This document shows, piece after piece, positions 56,052 through 64,000 of a stretch of DNA of 64,000 nucleotides. The notes beneath the pieces were generated by a model, which searched no databases, was not told where the DNA came from, and saw only the letters and a list, made by a program, of their open reading frames with translations. Each line of letters starts with the position of its first letter. The stretch's first letter is position 1. The DNA is taken from assembly GCA_003151825.1 (NCBI GenBank), contig PLYO01000041.1, forward strand, positions 225,068 to 289,067, given 5' to 3'. Made by a program: the position numbers and the translations under genes. Origin of the DNA: Ignavibacteriota bacterium. GTDB taxonomy: Bacteria > Bacteroidota > Ignavibacteria > Palsa-1295.

Positions 56052-57874
56052 GACATCGCCGTTATGTGGCGTTGTCTATTTTGTTGTGCTCGCTATTTGT
56101 TGTGCTCGCATCGAATGCCTGTCAGGCCGGCCCGATTGCCAAGCTCCTCATTCAAGGCAATACTCATCTCTCGTCAAATCAGCTTTTGGATGCTGTCACC
56201 GATGGAGACGACAATCCTCTCAAGCTCAACGTCTCGAATTCTTCGGAGCTGCTTCTGGCAGTCCAGCATATAGAAGACAGGGTGCGAGCGGTGTATGTTC
56301 ATGAGGGCTACCTTCATGCTGCAATTGACTCCTTCCAAACAAGACTTGCTGCTCCGGCCGATTCAACAAAGGGCTACCAACTGACACTCTTCATCACAGA
56401 AGGACCGCAGTACCACATCCGCTCGATTGCAATTTCCGGCTCGACTCTCGTTTCTGAACGTGAGTTGCTTGCGTCCATTGCCACAACTACTGGAAGCATC
56501 TTGGATGAAGCAGTCCTCAAATCTGACATAACTGCATTGCTGACGCGCTTCGATCATTTCGGCTATCCACTCGCAACGATTGCGATTCAGAATATCAACC
56601 CATCCATTGATTCAGCAACAGGGAAGGGCCATCTCGATATCCGACTTCGCGTCGAAGAAGGGAAGCGCGCAAAGATAGGGAAGATTATTGTGGTTGGAAA
56701 TACCACGACCTCGCCAGAAGTAATCATCCGCGAACTACGATTACCGCTTGGTTCATTCTATGATGAGGATGCACTGACTGCGGCAAAGGCCCGTGCAGAC
56801 AGGCTGGGCTACTTCGAATCCATTGCTCAACCTGAAGTCATTCTTCAGAATGACTCGACCGTCGCTATTGTCTTCACTGTCAAGGAAGCGACTACGAGTA
56901 CGATAGATGGTGTTCTTGGATATAATCCGCCTCGAAGTAATTTGGAGAGCGGTTACGTCAGCGGCCTTGTCGATCTGGGATTCCGAAATATTTCAGGTAC
57001 TGGTCGGAATGCATCACTTCATTACGAACGCACCGATCCATCTTCGCAAACGCTCGAAGTCCATTACCTTGAACCGTGGCTGTTCGGATATCCGGTGAAT
57101 GTTGCGCTTGGGTTCGTTCAGCGGCAGCAGGATAGTACCTTCACGCGAACGTTAGGGACGGGTGACCTTTCTCTTATCGTAACCGAAGATTTAAGACTCA
57201 TCGGCAATCTCTCCATCGATCGCGTTGTGCCGAATAATCAACTCGAGATGGGGTTCTCGGTTTATGATAGCCGCACGCTCAGCACCGGACTATCTGCTCG
57301 CGTCGATACCCGCGACGATGCACTTGCTCCGCGCGGCGGTGTGCTCGGTATCTTCGGCGCAAGCTATGGAGTGAAAGACATCTATGGTCCAGCTGCTTTC
57401 ATCGACTCTTCTACACCGGCCTCTATCAAGCTCCGCACACTCGCGCTTGATTTTAGCGGATTTCACACGCTCTTCAGTCCCGTCATTGTCGGAGCCATCG
57501 GCCTTCATGCGCGAAGTGTTTCTGCATCAGCCGGACAATTCGATCAGAGCGACCTGTATCGCATCGGCGGTATATTTAGCATGCGGGGCTACTGTGAAGA
57601 AGAACTGCTCGCGTCGCGCTATGCGTATTCGAATCTCGAAGTGCGATTAATGGCCGGACATCATTCCTTCTTTTTCGGCTTCACGGATGTCGGCTACCTC
57701 TTTCGGGATAGCACAAAATCCTCGCTGGTGGAACAGGTGCTCTATCCTCTCAGTTACGGAATCGGCACGCAAATCGAGAGTTCGCTCGGCGTGCTCTCTG
57801 TTTCTATCGGGCTTGCGCGCGGCGAACCGATCGACCAAGCCAAGTTCCATTTCGGACTTATCAAAGAATTTTAG
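56048..57874 (+). CDS. Omp85-family outer membrane protein (BamA/TamA-like)
   Basis: I choose the TTG at 56048, overlapping the GH57 stop, because the resulting N-terminus (MRHRRYVALSILLCSLFVVLAS) is a signal peptide; a GTG at 56015 is also open. The 608-residue protein has about three POTRA-like segments (ITEGPQYHIRSIAISGST, VEEGKRAKIGKIIVVGNT) and a C-terminal beta-barrel (GRNASLHYERTD, RIGGIFSMRGYCEEEL). The RGY-type segment of Omp85 barrels appears as SMRGYCEEEL. It may help insert outer membrane proteins or export material. Confidence 0.85.
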   Translation: MRHRRYVALSILLCSLFVVLASNACQAGPIAKLLIQGNTHLSSNQLLDAVTDGDDNPLKLNVSNSSELLLAVQHIEDRVRAVYVHEGYLHAAIDSFQTRLAAPADSTKGYQLTLFITEGPQYHIRSIAISGSTLVSERELLASIATTTGSILDEAVLKSDITALLTRFDHFGYPLATIAIQNINPSIDSATGKGHLDIRLRVEEGKRAKIGKIIVVGNTTTSPEVIIRELRLPLGSFYDEDALTAAKARADRLGYFESIAQPEVILQNDSTVAIVFTVKEATTSTIDGVLGYNPPRSNLESGYVSGLVDLGFRNISGTGRNASLHYERTDPSSQTLEVHYLEPWLFGYPVNVALGFVQRQQDSTFTRTLGTGDLSLIVTEDLRLIGNLSIDRVVPNNQLEMGFSVYDSRTLSTGLSARVDTRDDALAPRGGVLGIFGASYGVKDIYGPAAFIDSSTPASIKLRTLALDFSGFHTLFSPVIVGAIGLHARSVSASAGQFDQSDLYRIGGIFSMRGYCEEELLASRYAYSNLEVRLMAGHHSFFFGFTDVGYLFRDSTKSSLVEQVLYPLSYGIGTQIESSLGVLSVSIGLARGEPIDQAKFHFGLIKEF

Positions 57875-57889
57875 CTTTCGCATCTTCTC

Positions 57890-58591
57890 ATGGGAGCCAC
57901 TGATTCGAAGATTTCCCCGAGGCGCAAGCCGCTCTCCTGGAGCACGGAGCGCATCCACTGGAAGCGCGGGATATTCTCGATCATGGGCGTCGATGAAGCC
58001 GGGCGCGGGCCGCTCGCGGGGCCAGTTGTGGCTGCTGCTGTTCACTTCGATTACGACACCTGCCGTAACTTTCCCAAATCTCTTCGCGAACTGAACGACT
58101 CCAAGCAACTACTTCCCGACGAGCGTGAACGACTCTTCGCTCTCATTCTCAAACACGCGAAGAGTTGGGGTGTTGGAATCGTCTCACGGGAAGAGATCGA
58201 TTCAATCAACATTCTCCAAGCGACGATGAAGGCGATGACGCTTGCTGTGGATGAAGCCGCCACAAAGCTTGCAATAGAGGAAGTGCTCCCGGAGTTGCTC
58301 CTCGTCGATGGAAATTATTTTCGCACCACGCTGCCGTATGAATTCCAAACGGTTGTCGATGGCGATGCGAAGTCTCCGCTCATCGCAGCGGCGTCAATTC
58401 TTGCGAAGGTGACGCGCGACAGAATCATGGTTGAACTCGATGCTGTTTATCCAGCGTATAATTTCAAATCACATAAGGGCTATAGTACGCCGGAACACCT
58501 GCGATTATTGAAGGAGCATGGCCCGTGTCCCGAGCACCGGCGTTCGTTTAGGCCGGAGCGGTTCAACCAGGGAGCATTCGTTTTTGAATGA
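57890..58591 (+). CDS. rnhB: Ribonuclease HII
   Basis: The 233-residue protein cuts the RNA strand of RNA-DNA hybrids and single ribonucleotides in DNA. GVDEAGRGPLAGPV (Asp and Glu of the active site), LLVDGN and KVTRDRIMVELD give the four acidic residues. KSHKGYSTPEHL is a family mark. About 30 extra residues precede the core. It starts 15 bases after the Omp85 gene and its stop is followed at once by yraN. Confidence 0.95.
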   Translation: MGATDSKISPRRKPLSWSTERIHWKRGIFSIMGVDEAGRGPLAGPVVAAAVHFDYDTCRNFPKSLRELNDSKQLLPDERERLFALILKHAKSWGVGIVSREEIDSINILQATMKAMTLAVDEAATKLAIEEVLPELLLVDGNYFRTTLPYEFQTVVDGDAKSPLIAAASILAKVTRDRIMVELDAVYPAYNFKSHKGYSTPEHLRLLKEHGPCPEHRRSFRPERFNQGAFVFE

Positions 58592-58598
58592 GTATCGG

Positions 58599-58988
58599 AT
58601 GAACGAAGATCAAGAACCCAAATCCAAAAAGCAACTCGCCAAAGAGAAGGCGATAGAAGGGGAGGAGCGCGCGTGCAAGCATGTGGCATCGCTCGGGTAT
58701 CGCATTGCCAAACGCAATTTCCGGTTTGGAAAAGTGGGCGAGATCGACATCGTTGCGTATGATGATGAAACGCTCGTCTTCATCGAAGTGAAGACGCGCT
58801 CCGATTACAGCTTCGGCGAGCCGGAAGCATCCGTCGATGCGCGGAAACAAGCACAACTCAAACGCGTGGCGAAGATGTATTACTATGTCAATTCGCTGAG
58901 CGATGTTGTCTGCCGCTTCGATGTTGTCGCCGTAGAGTTTTTGAAGAATCAAGTGGAGATCAGACATCATAAGAATGCGTTCTTTTAA
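58599..58988 (+). CDS. YraN family (UPF0102) endonuclease-like protein
   Basis: I start it at the ATG on 58599 (129 residues). GEERACKHVASLGYRIAKRN, GKVGEIDIVAYDDE and LVFIEVKTRSD match the restriction-endonuclease-like YraN family, with the catalytic Glu/Asp-Lys set (EIDIV..EVKTR). The function is poorly known. It is often next to rnhB, as here, which supports the call. Confidence 0.9.
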   Translation: MNEDQEPKSKKQLAKEKAIEGEERACKHVASLGYRIAKRNFRFGKVGEIDIVAYDDETLVFIEVKTRSDYSFGEPEASVDARKQAQLKRVAKMYYYVNSLSDVVCRFDVVAVEFLKNQVEIRHHKNAFF

Positions 58989-58991
58989 CAA

Positions 58992-59633
58992 ATGCCCATC
59001 ATCTCTCTCTCCGACGTAACCGCAGGCTACTCAGCCTCATCACCTGTTCTCACCAACTTCAATCTCTCCATCGAGAAGGGCACGATGACCGTTCTCTTCG
59101 GCAAAAGTGGATCGGGAAAAACGACGCTGTTTCGGCTGCTCACGGGCGAACTCTGTCCGACCGCGGGCGAAGTGACGGTTGCAGACATCGCGGTTAGCAC
59201 GCTCGGACAAAGGGCACTCGCAAATTATCGGCGATCTATCGGCATTGTATCGAGCGACGTGAAGCTGATCGAGAATAGAACAGTCGAAGAGAATTTGGCG
59301 CTGTCGCTGGAGATCGGTGGAATGAAGCGGGCACGCCTTGAGGCGCAATTGGATGTGGTCATCGAGCGATTCAACTTGCGAAACGCTCGCACATCCTATC
59401 CCCCCGATCTTTCGATGAGCGAGCGCCAGCGCACAGCCATTGCGCGGGCGGTCATCCAGGAGCCGCTGGTCCTGTTCGTCGACGAACCGACCGCGCATCT
59501 TGACACAACCGCCTCGCGCGAGATCGCCGAGCTTTTGTCGCACGAGAATCTCCGTGGCATGACAATCCTCATCGGCACTAGCGATGAGCGGTTTGTCTCA
59601 GCGTTGCCGCAATCGAGCATTGTTACGCTGTAA
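58992..59633 (+). CDS. FtsE-like ABC ATPase with degenerate catalytic motifs
   Basis: The 213-residue protein aligns with FtsE and LolD-type ATPases. Walker A (GKSGSGKTT) and Walker B with its glutamate (LVLFVDEPT) are intact. Three other elements are not: the Q-loop reads SSD in place of FQD, the signature is LSMSERQR in place of LSGGxQR, and the H-loop is GTSDERF where ATHD is expected. It may bind ATP without normal turnover. No permease (FtsX) gene adjoins it. The gap from yraN is three bases. Confidence 0.82.
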   Translation: MPIISLSDVTAGYSASSPVLTNFNLSIEKGTMTVLFGKSGSGKTTLFRLLTGELCPTAGEVTVADIAVSTLGQRALANYRRSIGIVSSDVKLIENRTVEENLALSLEIGGMKRARLEAQLDVVIERFNLRNARTSYPPDLSMSERQRTAIARAVIQEPLVLFVDEPTAHLDTTASREIAELLSHENLRGMTILIGTSDERFVSALPQSSIVTL

Positions 59634-59634
59634 T

Positions 59635-59712
59635 GTTGTAGTCGTGACCTTTCGGTCACGGTGTGTCGGCCATACGCTCCGCGACCGTGACCTAAAGGTC
59701 ACGACTACAACG
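59635..59712. repeat. Dispersed inverted repeat, family 1, copy B
   Basis: Arms at 59635-59662 and 59684-59711 are inverted with one mismatch around a 21-base spacer, and share sequence with the arms at 12852-12936. The spacer end TACGCTCCGCG also matches copy A but for one base. It starts just after the FtsE-like stop. Confidence 0.9.
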
Positions 59713-59804
59713 TTTCGCGATTCTAATTGCGAGGCGATCAGGTTTCGCAGCAGGCACCTTTCCAGCCGCGAACGCCGTTCGAAGATAAACCAATCTTCAT
59801 GGTT

Positions 59805-61892
59805 ATGAAGCGACTCCTTTCCCTTAGTGTCTTCGTGGCGCTCGCGCTTGCGGCGGGCAGTTCGGTGCGTGCACAGTGGGTGGCGGCAAGCGGATTCTCC
59901 CCCTGCCAAATTTCTGCTTTAGGCGAATTGAAGAAGGAAGGAGAATTCGTTTCACCACTCTTCGCCGGAACGTATCGCGGCGATGTTTATCGCTCGATGG
60001 ATTACGGAGCGAGTTGGGCTTCCAGCGATTCTGGTTTGCCGAAGGGGGAGATAGTGGAATTTACCCAGCTAGGGTCAAGAATTTTTGTGGCGATTCACTG
60101 GTGGGGCGTGTACGTTTCAACCAACGATGGTGCAAATTGGAACGCTGTGAATACCGGCCTGACAAATTCGAATATGAGTTCCCTTGTCACCTGTGGCAAG
60201 AATCTTTTCGTTGGCACTTACCTTGCAGGAACTTACAGTGGCGTTTTTCGATCTACCGACGGCGGTACAAGTTGGGCTCTAGCAGACTCTGGTCTAGCAA
60301 ACCATTCGGTTTCCACGCTCTGTGTGAATGGCACGAGCCTCATTGCTCCGACCTACGACGGCCCTGTATTTCGTTCAACAGACGACGGTGATAGTTGGAC
60401 TCAGACGGTCAAAGGAATACCAAGCAGCAATGTCTATGGATTGATCGTTTCGAACACAAATCTATTTGCAGCAACGCCAGACGGCGTTTGTCGTTCCACG
60501 GACAATGGAACAAGCTGGACATGGGTGGTAAACGGCCTGACTAATGGTTTTGTAAATACGATAGTTGTGAGAGACTCAACCCTTTTCGTCGGAACCGAAG
60601 GCGGCGGTATTTTTCGGTCGTCGGACAATGGGGAAAGCTGGACCCACGCGAGCGCAGGGTTGGGAGATGGTTACACTCGCGCTTTGCTTGTCACAGGGTT
60701 CGGTCTCTTAGCAGGTAAACTTATCGATGGAGTTTATCAATCTACCGACAACGGTGCAAACTGGGCTCCGTCAAGTACATGCCTGCCAGATTATCGTGTC
60801 AGCTCTCTTGCCATCTCTGGGACGAAGTTCTTTGCCGGAACTCTTAACGGCAGTATATATCGTTCGACCGACAGCGGATCAAGCTGGATCAACACGAGTT
60901 CCGGCTTGGCAAATCCGTTCGCCAACGCTCTTCTCATCAAAGGGTCGAATGTTTTTGCCGGAACGAGAGGAGGCATCTTTCGTTCAACTGACAGCGGCAC
61001 TTCTTGGACCGGTGCGAGCAATGGGTTAAGTAACCTCTACGTACATGCTCTTTTCAATACGGGGACAAATCTTTTTGCGGGGACTGATTCTGGTGTCTTC
61101 CTATCGACTGACGGCGGCGCAGACTGGGTAATAGCGAGTGCGGGCTTGCCTAACCTTCATGTAAACACCTTTGCCTTCTTGAACTCGAATCTTGTTGCAG
61201 GGACTAACTCCGGAGTTTATTTAACGACCGACAATGGTGTAAGTTGGAATTCTGCTGGCGCAAGCATGACGGATAGTCAGGTTAACTGTCTTGCTGTCTC
61301 TGGGTCAAATCTCTTTGCGGGCACCACTAACGGTGTCTTCCTATCGTCGAATGGGGGCACAAGCTGGGAGCCGGTTAAGACCGGTTTGCCGAAAGGAACT
61401 ATATTGTCTCTTGCCGTTTCGGGGACTAAATTACTTGCTGGGACTGGTGTTGGAGTTTATCGTTCTTTAGACAACGGTACACTTTGGAATTATGAGAGTG
61501 ACAGTATGGGGACTATTGCTGTCTATGCTCTCGCCAGTTCCGAATCGAAGCTCTTTGCAGGCACGAATCATGGATTATGGAGACTGCCTTTGTCGGTGTT
61601 GAGTGGGGTGCAATCGCAAAGCTTAACGAAGAACGATATTCGCTCCTTCCCAAACCCCCTCTCCCAATCAACCCAAATCACCTTCACGCCCGAGACCGCA
61701 GGCCACGCTGAAATCTCCATCCTCAATCTACTCGGCACCGAAGTCGCGCATCTCTTCTCCGGCGAGTTAGCAGCAACCGGCGAGCACACCTTTACATGGA
61801 ACCCCAACCCCGCGCTGCCGGATGGAATGTACGAGTGCCTCATCCGCATGAATGGGCGCGTGGAGCGGGTGCCGATGATGTTGGTGCGATGA
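59805..61892 (+). CDS. Secreted 13-repeat propeller protein with T9SS tail
   Basis: The ATG at 59805 (695 residues; ATG 59799 is also possible) begins a signal peptide ending VRA. Thirteen units contain an Asp-box-like core such as FRSTDGGTSW or YLTTDNGVSW, each followed by a strand rich in LFAGT. This is a BNR/Asp-box beta-propeller, as in sialidases and photosystem stability factors, but no sialidase active site is seen. The tail, SFPNPLSQSTQITFT to PDGMYECLIRM, is a clear T9SS type A sorting domain. It is a surface or released protein of unknown binding target. Confidence 0.85.
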   Translation: MKRLLSLSVFVALALAAGSSVRAQWVAASGFSPCQISALGELKKEGEFVSPLFAGTYRGDVYRSMDYGASWASSDSGLPKGEIVEFTQLGSRIFVAIHWWGVYVSTNDGANWNAVNTGLTNSNMSSLVTCGKNLFVGTYLAGTYSGVFRSTDGGTSWALADSGLANHSVSTLCVNGTSLIAPTYDGPVFRSTDDGDSWTQTVKGIPSSNVYGLIVSNTNLFAATPDGVCRSTDNGTSWTWVVNGLTNGFVNTIVVRDSTLFVGTEGGGIFRSSDNGESWTHASAGLGDGYTRALLVTGFGLLAGKLIDGVYQSTDNGANWAPSSTCLPDYRVSSLAISGTKFFAGTLNGSIYRSTDSGSSWINTSSGLANPFANALLIKGSNVFAGTRGGIFRSTDSGTSWTGASNGLSNLYVHALFNTGTNLFAGTDSGVFLSTDGGADWVIASAGLPNLHVNTFAFLNSNLVAGTNSGVYLTTDNGVSWNSAGASMTDSQVNCLAVSGSNLFAGTTNGVFLSSNGGTSWEPVKTGLPKGTILSLAVSGTKLLAGTGVGVYRSLDNGTLWNYESDSMGTIAVYALASSESKLFAGTNHGLWRLPLSVLSGVQSQSLTKNDIRSFPNPLSQSTQITFTPETAGHAEISILNLLGTEVAHLFSGELAATGEHTFTWNPNPALPDGMYECLIRMNGRVERVPMMLVR

Positions 61893-62466
61893 AGCGGTGA
61901 TTCCATCCTCCCGTAATATAACCCACTTTCCCCGGAATTGTTTGGATTCTACTTTGGTTTCGGTCTCGCGCGAAAAAGGGGGATGAAATAATATAATATC
62001 CGCTCTTAGAAAAGCGCAGCAGAGGAAAGACTTGGGTGCTGGTCACTCGAAAACTGCCAAAAACCGTCTGTTTTGTCTGAATTTAGCCCACGGCGATACT
62101 GATCTCGCCGTAATGGAGAAGTTCAGCGACAGGCACAATCGTTACCACATTGATCCTACACACCATCAATAGGACCGGTGATTCCTGTTCCCCGACGATT
62201 TTTTCGCGGGTGAGCACGGGTGTCGCTGGCGTTTTTGCGTCGCTTTTCCTCTCTTCCGGGCCCACTCACAGGCTCCATCCGTCAAAAATCAATACAATTT
62301 CAACCGCTACGGCGGTATAAGCCCCGCTTTTTTTCAAAGCGTGGCTTTTGCGCATTCTATTTTTGCGCGCTGGCACGAAGATCGCGGGCGAAAGCTGCCC
62401 GACATCAATAGAAAAGACTTACGAAGTCCATTAGCTCGAACAAAGTTTTAGGAACCGAACAAACTC
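61893..62466. promoter_or_regulatory. Long structured leader before rpoB
   Basis: These 574 bases hold no supported gene but three hairpins: 62090-62111 (ACGGCGA/TCGCCGT, perfect 7-bp stem), 62303-62316 (ACCGC/GCGGT closed by TACG, a UNCG-type loop) and 62319-62347 (12-bp stem, one mismatch, TTTTC loop). AGGA at about 62450 is too far from the rpoB ATG to be a good ribosome site. The layout suits an attenuator or leader RNA, but I cannot show function. Confidence 0.5.
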
Positions 62467-64000
62467 ATGGCGAAAGCAACAAAGACATCGAACGGAACGA
62501 ACCTGCTTAACGGCGCTCACGTAGTCGAGAGCGGGCGCGTGTCGTTCTCGAAAATTCCCCGCGACTACGAATTGCCCGATCTTCTCGACGTGCAGCTCAA
62601 GAGCTTCTATGAATTCCTGCAAGAGGGCATCCCGCTGGCCGACCGCGCAGTGATGGGACTGGAATCGGTATTCCAGCTTAATTTCCCCATCGTCGATTCG
62701 CGTGAGACGTTCATTCTCGAGTATCTCGATTATCGTCTCGAAAAGCCGCGTTACAGCGTGCAGGAGTGCCAGGAGCGCGGGCTTACGTACAGCGTGCCGC
62801 TCAAGGCTCGTCTGCGTTTGGCCTCGAAGAATCAGGAAGAGGGTTCCGAGGATTTCGTCGAGACCGTCGAGCAGGAAGTGTTCCTCGGCAACTTGCCGCA
62901 GATGACCGAGCGCGGTACGTTCATCATCAATGGTGCCGAGCGCGTTGTCGTTTCGCAGCTTCACCGCAGCCCTGGCGTCTTCTTCGCCGAGAGTCTTCAT
63001 CCGAACGGCACGACCATCTATTCCGGTCGCGTCATTCCATTCCGCGGAAGCTGGGTGGAGTTCACGACGGACATCAATAACGTCCTCTGGGCGTACATCG
63101 ACCGCAAGAAGAAATTCCCGGTGACGATGCTCCTCCGCGCTCTCGGATATTCGAGCGACGAAGACATTCTCCAGCTTTTCGGTCTCATAACCGATATGGA
63201 TGTCAAGACCGGCGATCTCGCAGCGCAGGTCGGCAAGCTCGTCGCCGCTGACGTCATCGACATGAACACTGGTGAGATCTTTCTCTCGAAGGATTCAACA
63301 TTCCTCGAAGAGCATATCGAACGCCTCAAGGGCGCCGGCATCAAGAAGCTCAAGTTTATGGATTTGGAGAACACGGGTGGCCGTGTTGTCCTGAACACCA
63401 TCGCCAAGGACCCATCGCGCTCCACCGACGACGCATTCGAGGCTATCTATCGCGTCATGCGCTCCTCCGAAGCACCGGATATGGAAGCCGCGCGCGGCTT
63501 GCTCGAAAAGCTCTTCTTCAATCAGAAGCGCTACGATCTTGGTTTGGTCGGACGAATCCGTCTGAACCAGAAGCTTCATAACGATCAGGGCGGGATTCCG
63601 AACGAGATCACCACACTGACGAAGGAAGATATTGTCGAGATTCTCAAGTATATCATCCGTTTGCAGCTTGGCAAAGCGGCTGTCGATGACATCGATCACT
63701 TGGGCAATCGCCGCGTCCGCACAGTTGGCGAGCAGCTTGCACAGCAGTTCAATATTGGACTCGCGCGTATGGCCCGCACCATCCGTGAGCGCATGTCGAT
63801 CCACGATGAAAAGGTCGGCCCCGCCGATCTCGTCAATGCGCGTACCGTTACGAGCGTTATCAATACGTTCTTCGGCACGAACCAGCTTTCACAGTTCATG
63901 GACCAGACCAATCCGCTTGCCGAGATGACGCACAAGCGACGTATGTCAGCCCTCGGACCTGGTGGTCTTACCCGCGAACGCGCCGGATTCGAAGTCCGCG
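62467..64000 (+). CDS. rpoB: RNA polymerase beta subunit RpoB, N-terminal part
   Basis: The frame runs from ATG 62467 to the window end without a stop (511 codons). A Ser/Asn/Thr-rich start precedes the conserved N-terminus: RVSFSKIPRDYELPDLLDVQ, FLGNLPQMTERGTFIINGAE and QLHRSPGVFF. The first part of the beta subunit's lobe and protrusion is present. At the 3' end the frame enters the rifampicin-pocket region (SQFMDQTNPLAEMTHKRR, then LGPGGLTRERAGFEVR). rpoC and the rest lie beyond the window. Confidence 0.97.
   Translation, partial: MAKATKTSNGTNLLNGAHVVESGRVSFSKIPRDYELPDLLDVQLKSFYEFLQEGIPLADRAVMGLESVFQLNFPIVDSRETFILEYLDYRLEKPRYSVQECQERGLTYSVPLKARLRLASKNQEEGSEDFVETVEQEVFLGNLPQMTERGTFIINGAERVVVSQLHRSPGVFFAESLHPNGTTIYSGRVIPFRGSWVEFTTDINNVLWAYIDRKKKFPVTMLLRALGYSSDEDILQLFGLITDMDVKTGDLAAQVGKLVAADVIDMNTGEIFLSKDSTFLEEHIERLKGAGIKKLKFMDLENTGGRVVLNTIAKDPSRSTDDAFEAIYRVMRSSEAPDMEAARGLLEKLFFNQKRYDLGLVGRIRLNQKLHNDQGGIPNEITTLTKEDIVEILKYIIRLQLGKAAVDDIDHLGNRRVRTVGEQLAQQFNIGLARMARTIRERMSIHDEKVGPADLVNARTVTSVINTFFGTNQLSQFMDQTNPLAEMTHKRRMSALGPGGLTRERAGFEVR

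Noticed and set aside
62083..62265. 60-residue minus-strand frame in the rpoB leader
   Set aside because: Spans one of the hairpins, has no family match and no clear start signal.
1..64000. tRNA and rRNA genes, insertion sequences, prophage and CRISPR arrays
   Set aside because: I read the intergenic stretches on both strands and saw no tRNA cloverleaf, rRNA block, transposase or integrase; short tRNAs could still be missed by eye.

Overview
The window looks like a chromosomal segment, about 53 percent GC by eye, from a Gram-negative member of the Bacteroidota/Chlorobiota (FCB) group. Three observations support this. At least six secreted proteins end in a type-A-like C-terminal sorting domain of the type IX secretion system (T9SS). 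Most start codons lack a strong Shine-Dalgarno sequence, and TTG and GTG starts are common. Lipid-anchored, Omp85, DUF2723 and fused E1 dehydrogenase proteins of the kind found in this group are present. A lineage near Ignavibacteria/Kapaibacteria is plausible, but I cannot prove it without a search.

Layout. 1-5118: an arginine biosynthesis operon, argJ(end)-argBF-argR-argG-argH, in which acetylglutamate kinase and ornithine carbamoyltransferase are one polypeptide. 5124-17841: mixed housekeeping genes (lipoprotein, UvrD-type helicase, FkbM methyltransferase, two aldo/keto reductases, GatA, fructose-bisphosphatase, dUTPase, hemerythrin-like protein, DUF488, DEDD exonuclease, YidB-like protein). 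Three families of dispersed inverted repeats lie between them. 17902-22581: a divergent pair, a PAS histidine kinase with a dead receiver domain and a fused E1 alpha/beta 2-oxoacid dehydrogenase. 22864-30657: four tandem secreted arylsulfotransferase-like proteins with T9SS tails; the fourth has lost the predicted catalytic histidine. 31341-36926: a giant soluble hybrid histidine kinase with nine HAMP-like units, a GAF domain and three receivers. 37210-43681: an exopolysaccharide block (SLBB export protein, Wzz-like protein, glycosyltransferase, flippase, acetyltransferase). 43754-50815: a T9SS-like secreted protein, MscL with a zinc-ribbon tail, LepA, two tandem signal peptidases I, a HepT/MntA-type pair and HemW. 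50845-59633: DUF2723 glycosyltransferase, GH57 hydrolase, Omp85 protein, RNase HII, YraN and a degenerate FtsE-like ATPase. 59805-64000: a 13-repeat propeller protein with a T9SS tail, a 574-base structured leader and the first 511 codons of rpoB.

The most unusual material is the arylsulfotransferase array and what surrounds it. Four paralogous exported enzymes (one probably catalytically dead) sit beside a very large cytosolic sensor kinase and a polysaccharide export block. A surface sulfation or phenol-sulfate handling module is a reasonable hypothesis but is inferred from context only. Other points that stand out are the ArgB-ArgF fusion, the ABC ATPase lacking its Q-loop, signature and H-loop residues, the zinc-ribbon MscL, and rpoB detached from its usual ribosomal protein neighbours.
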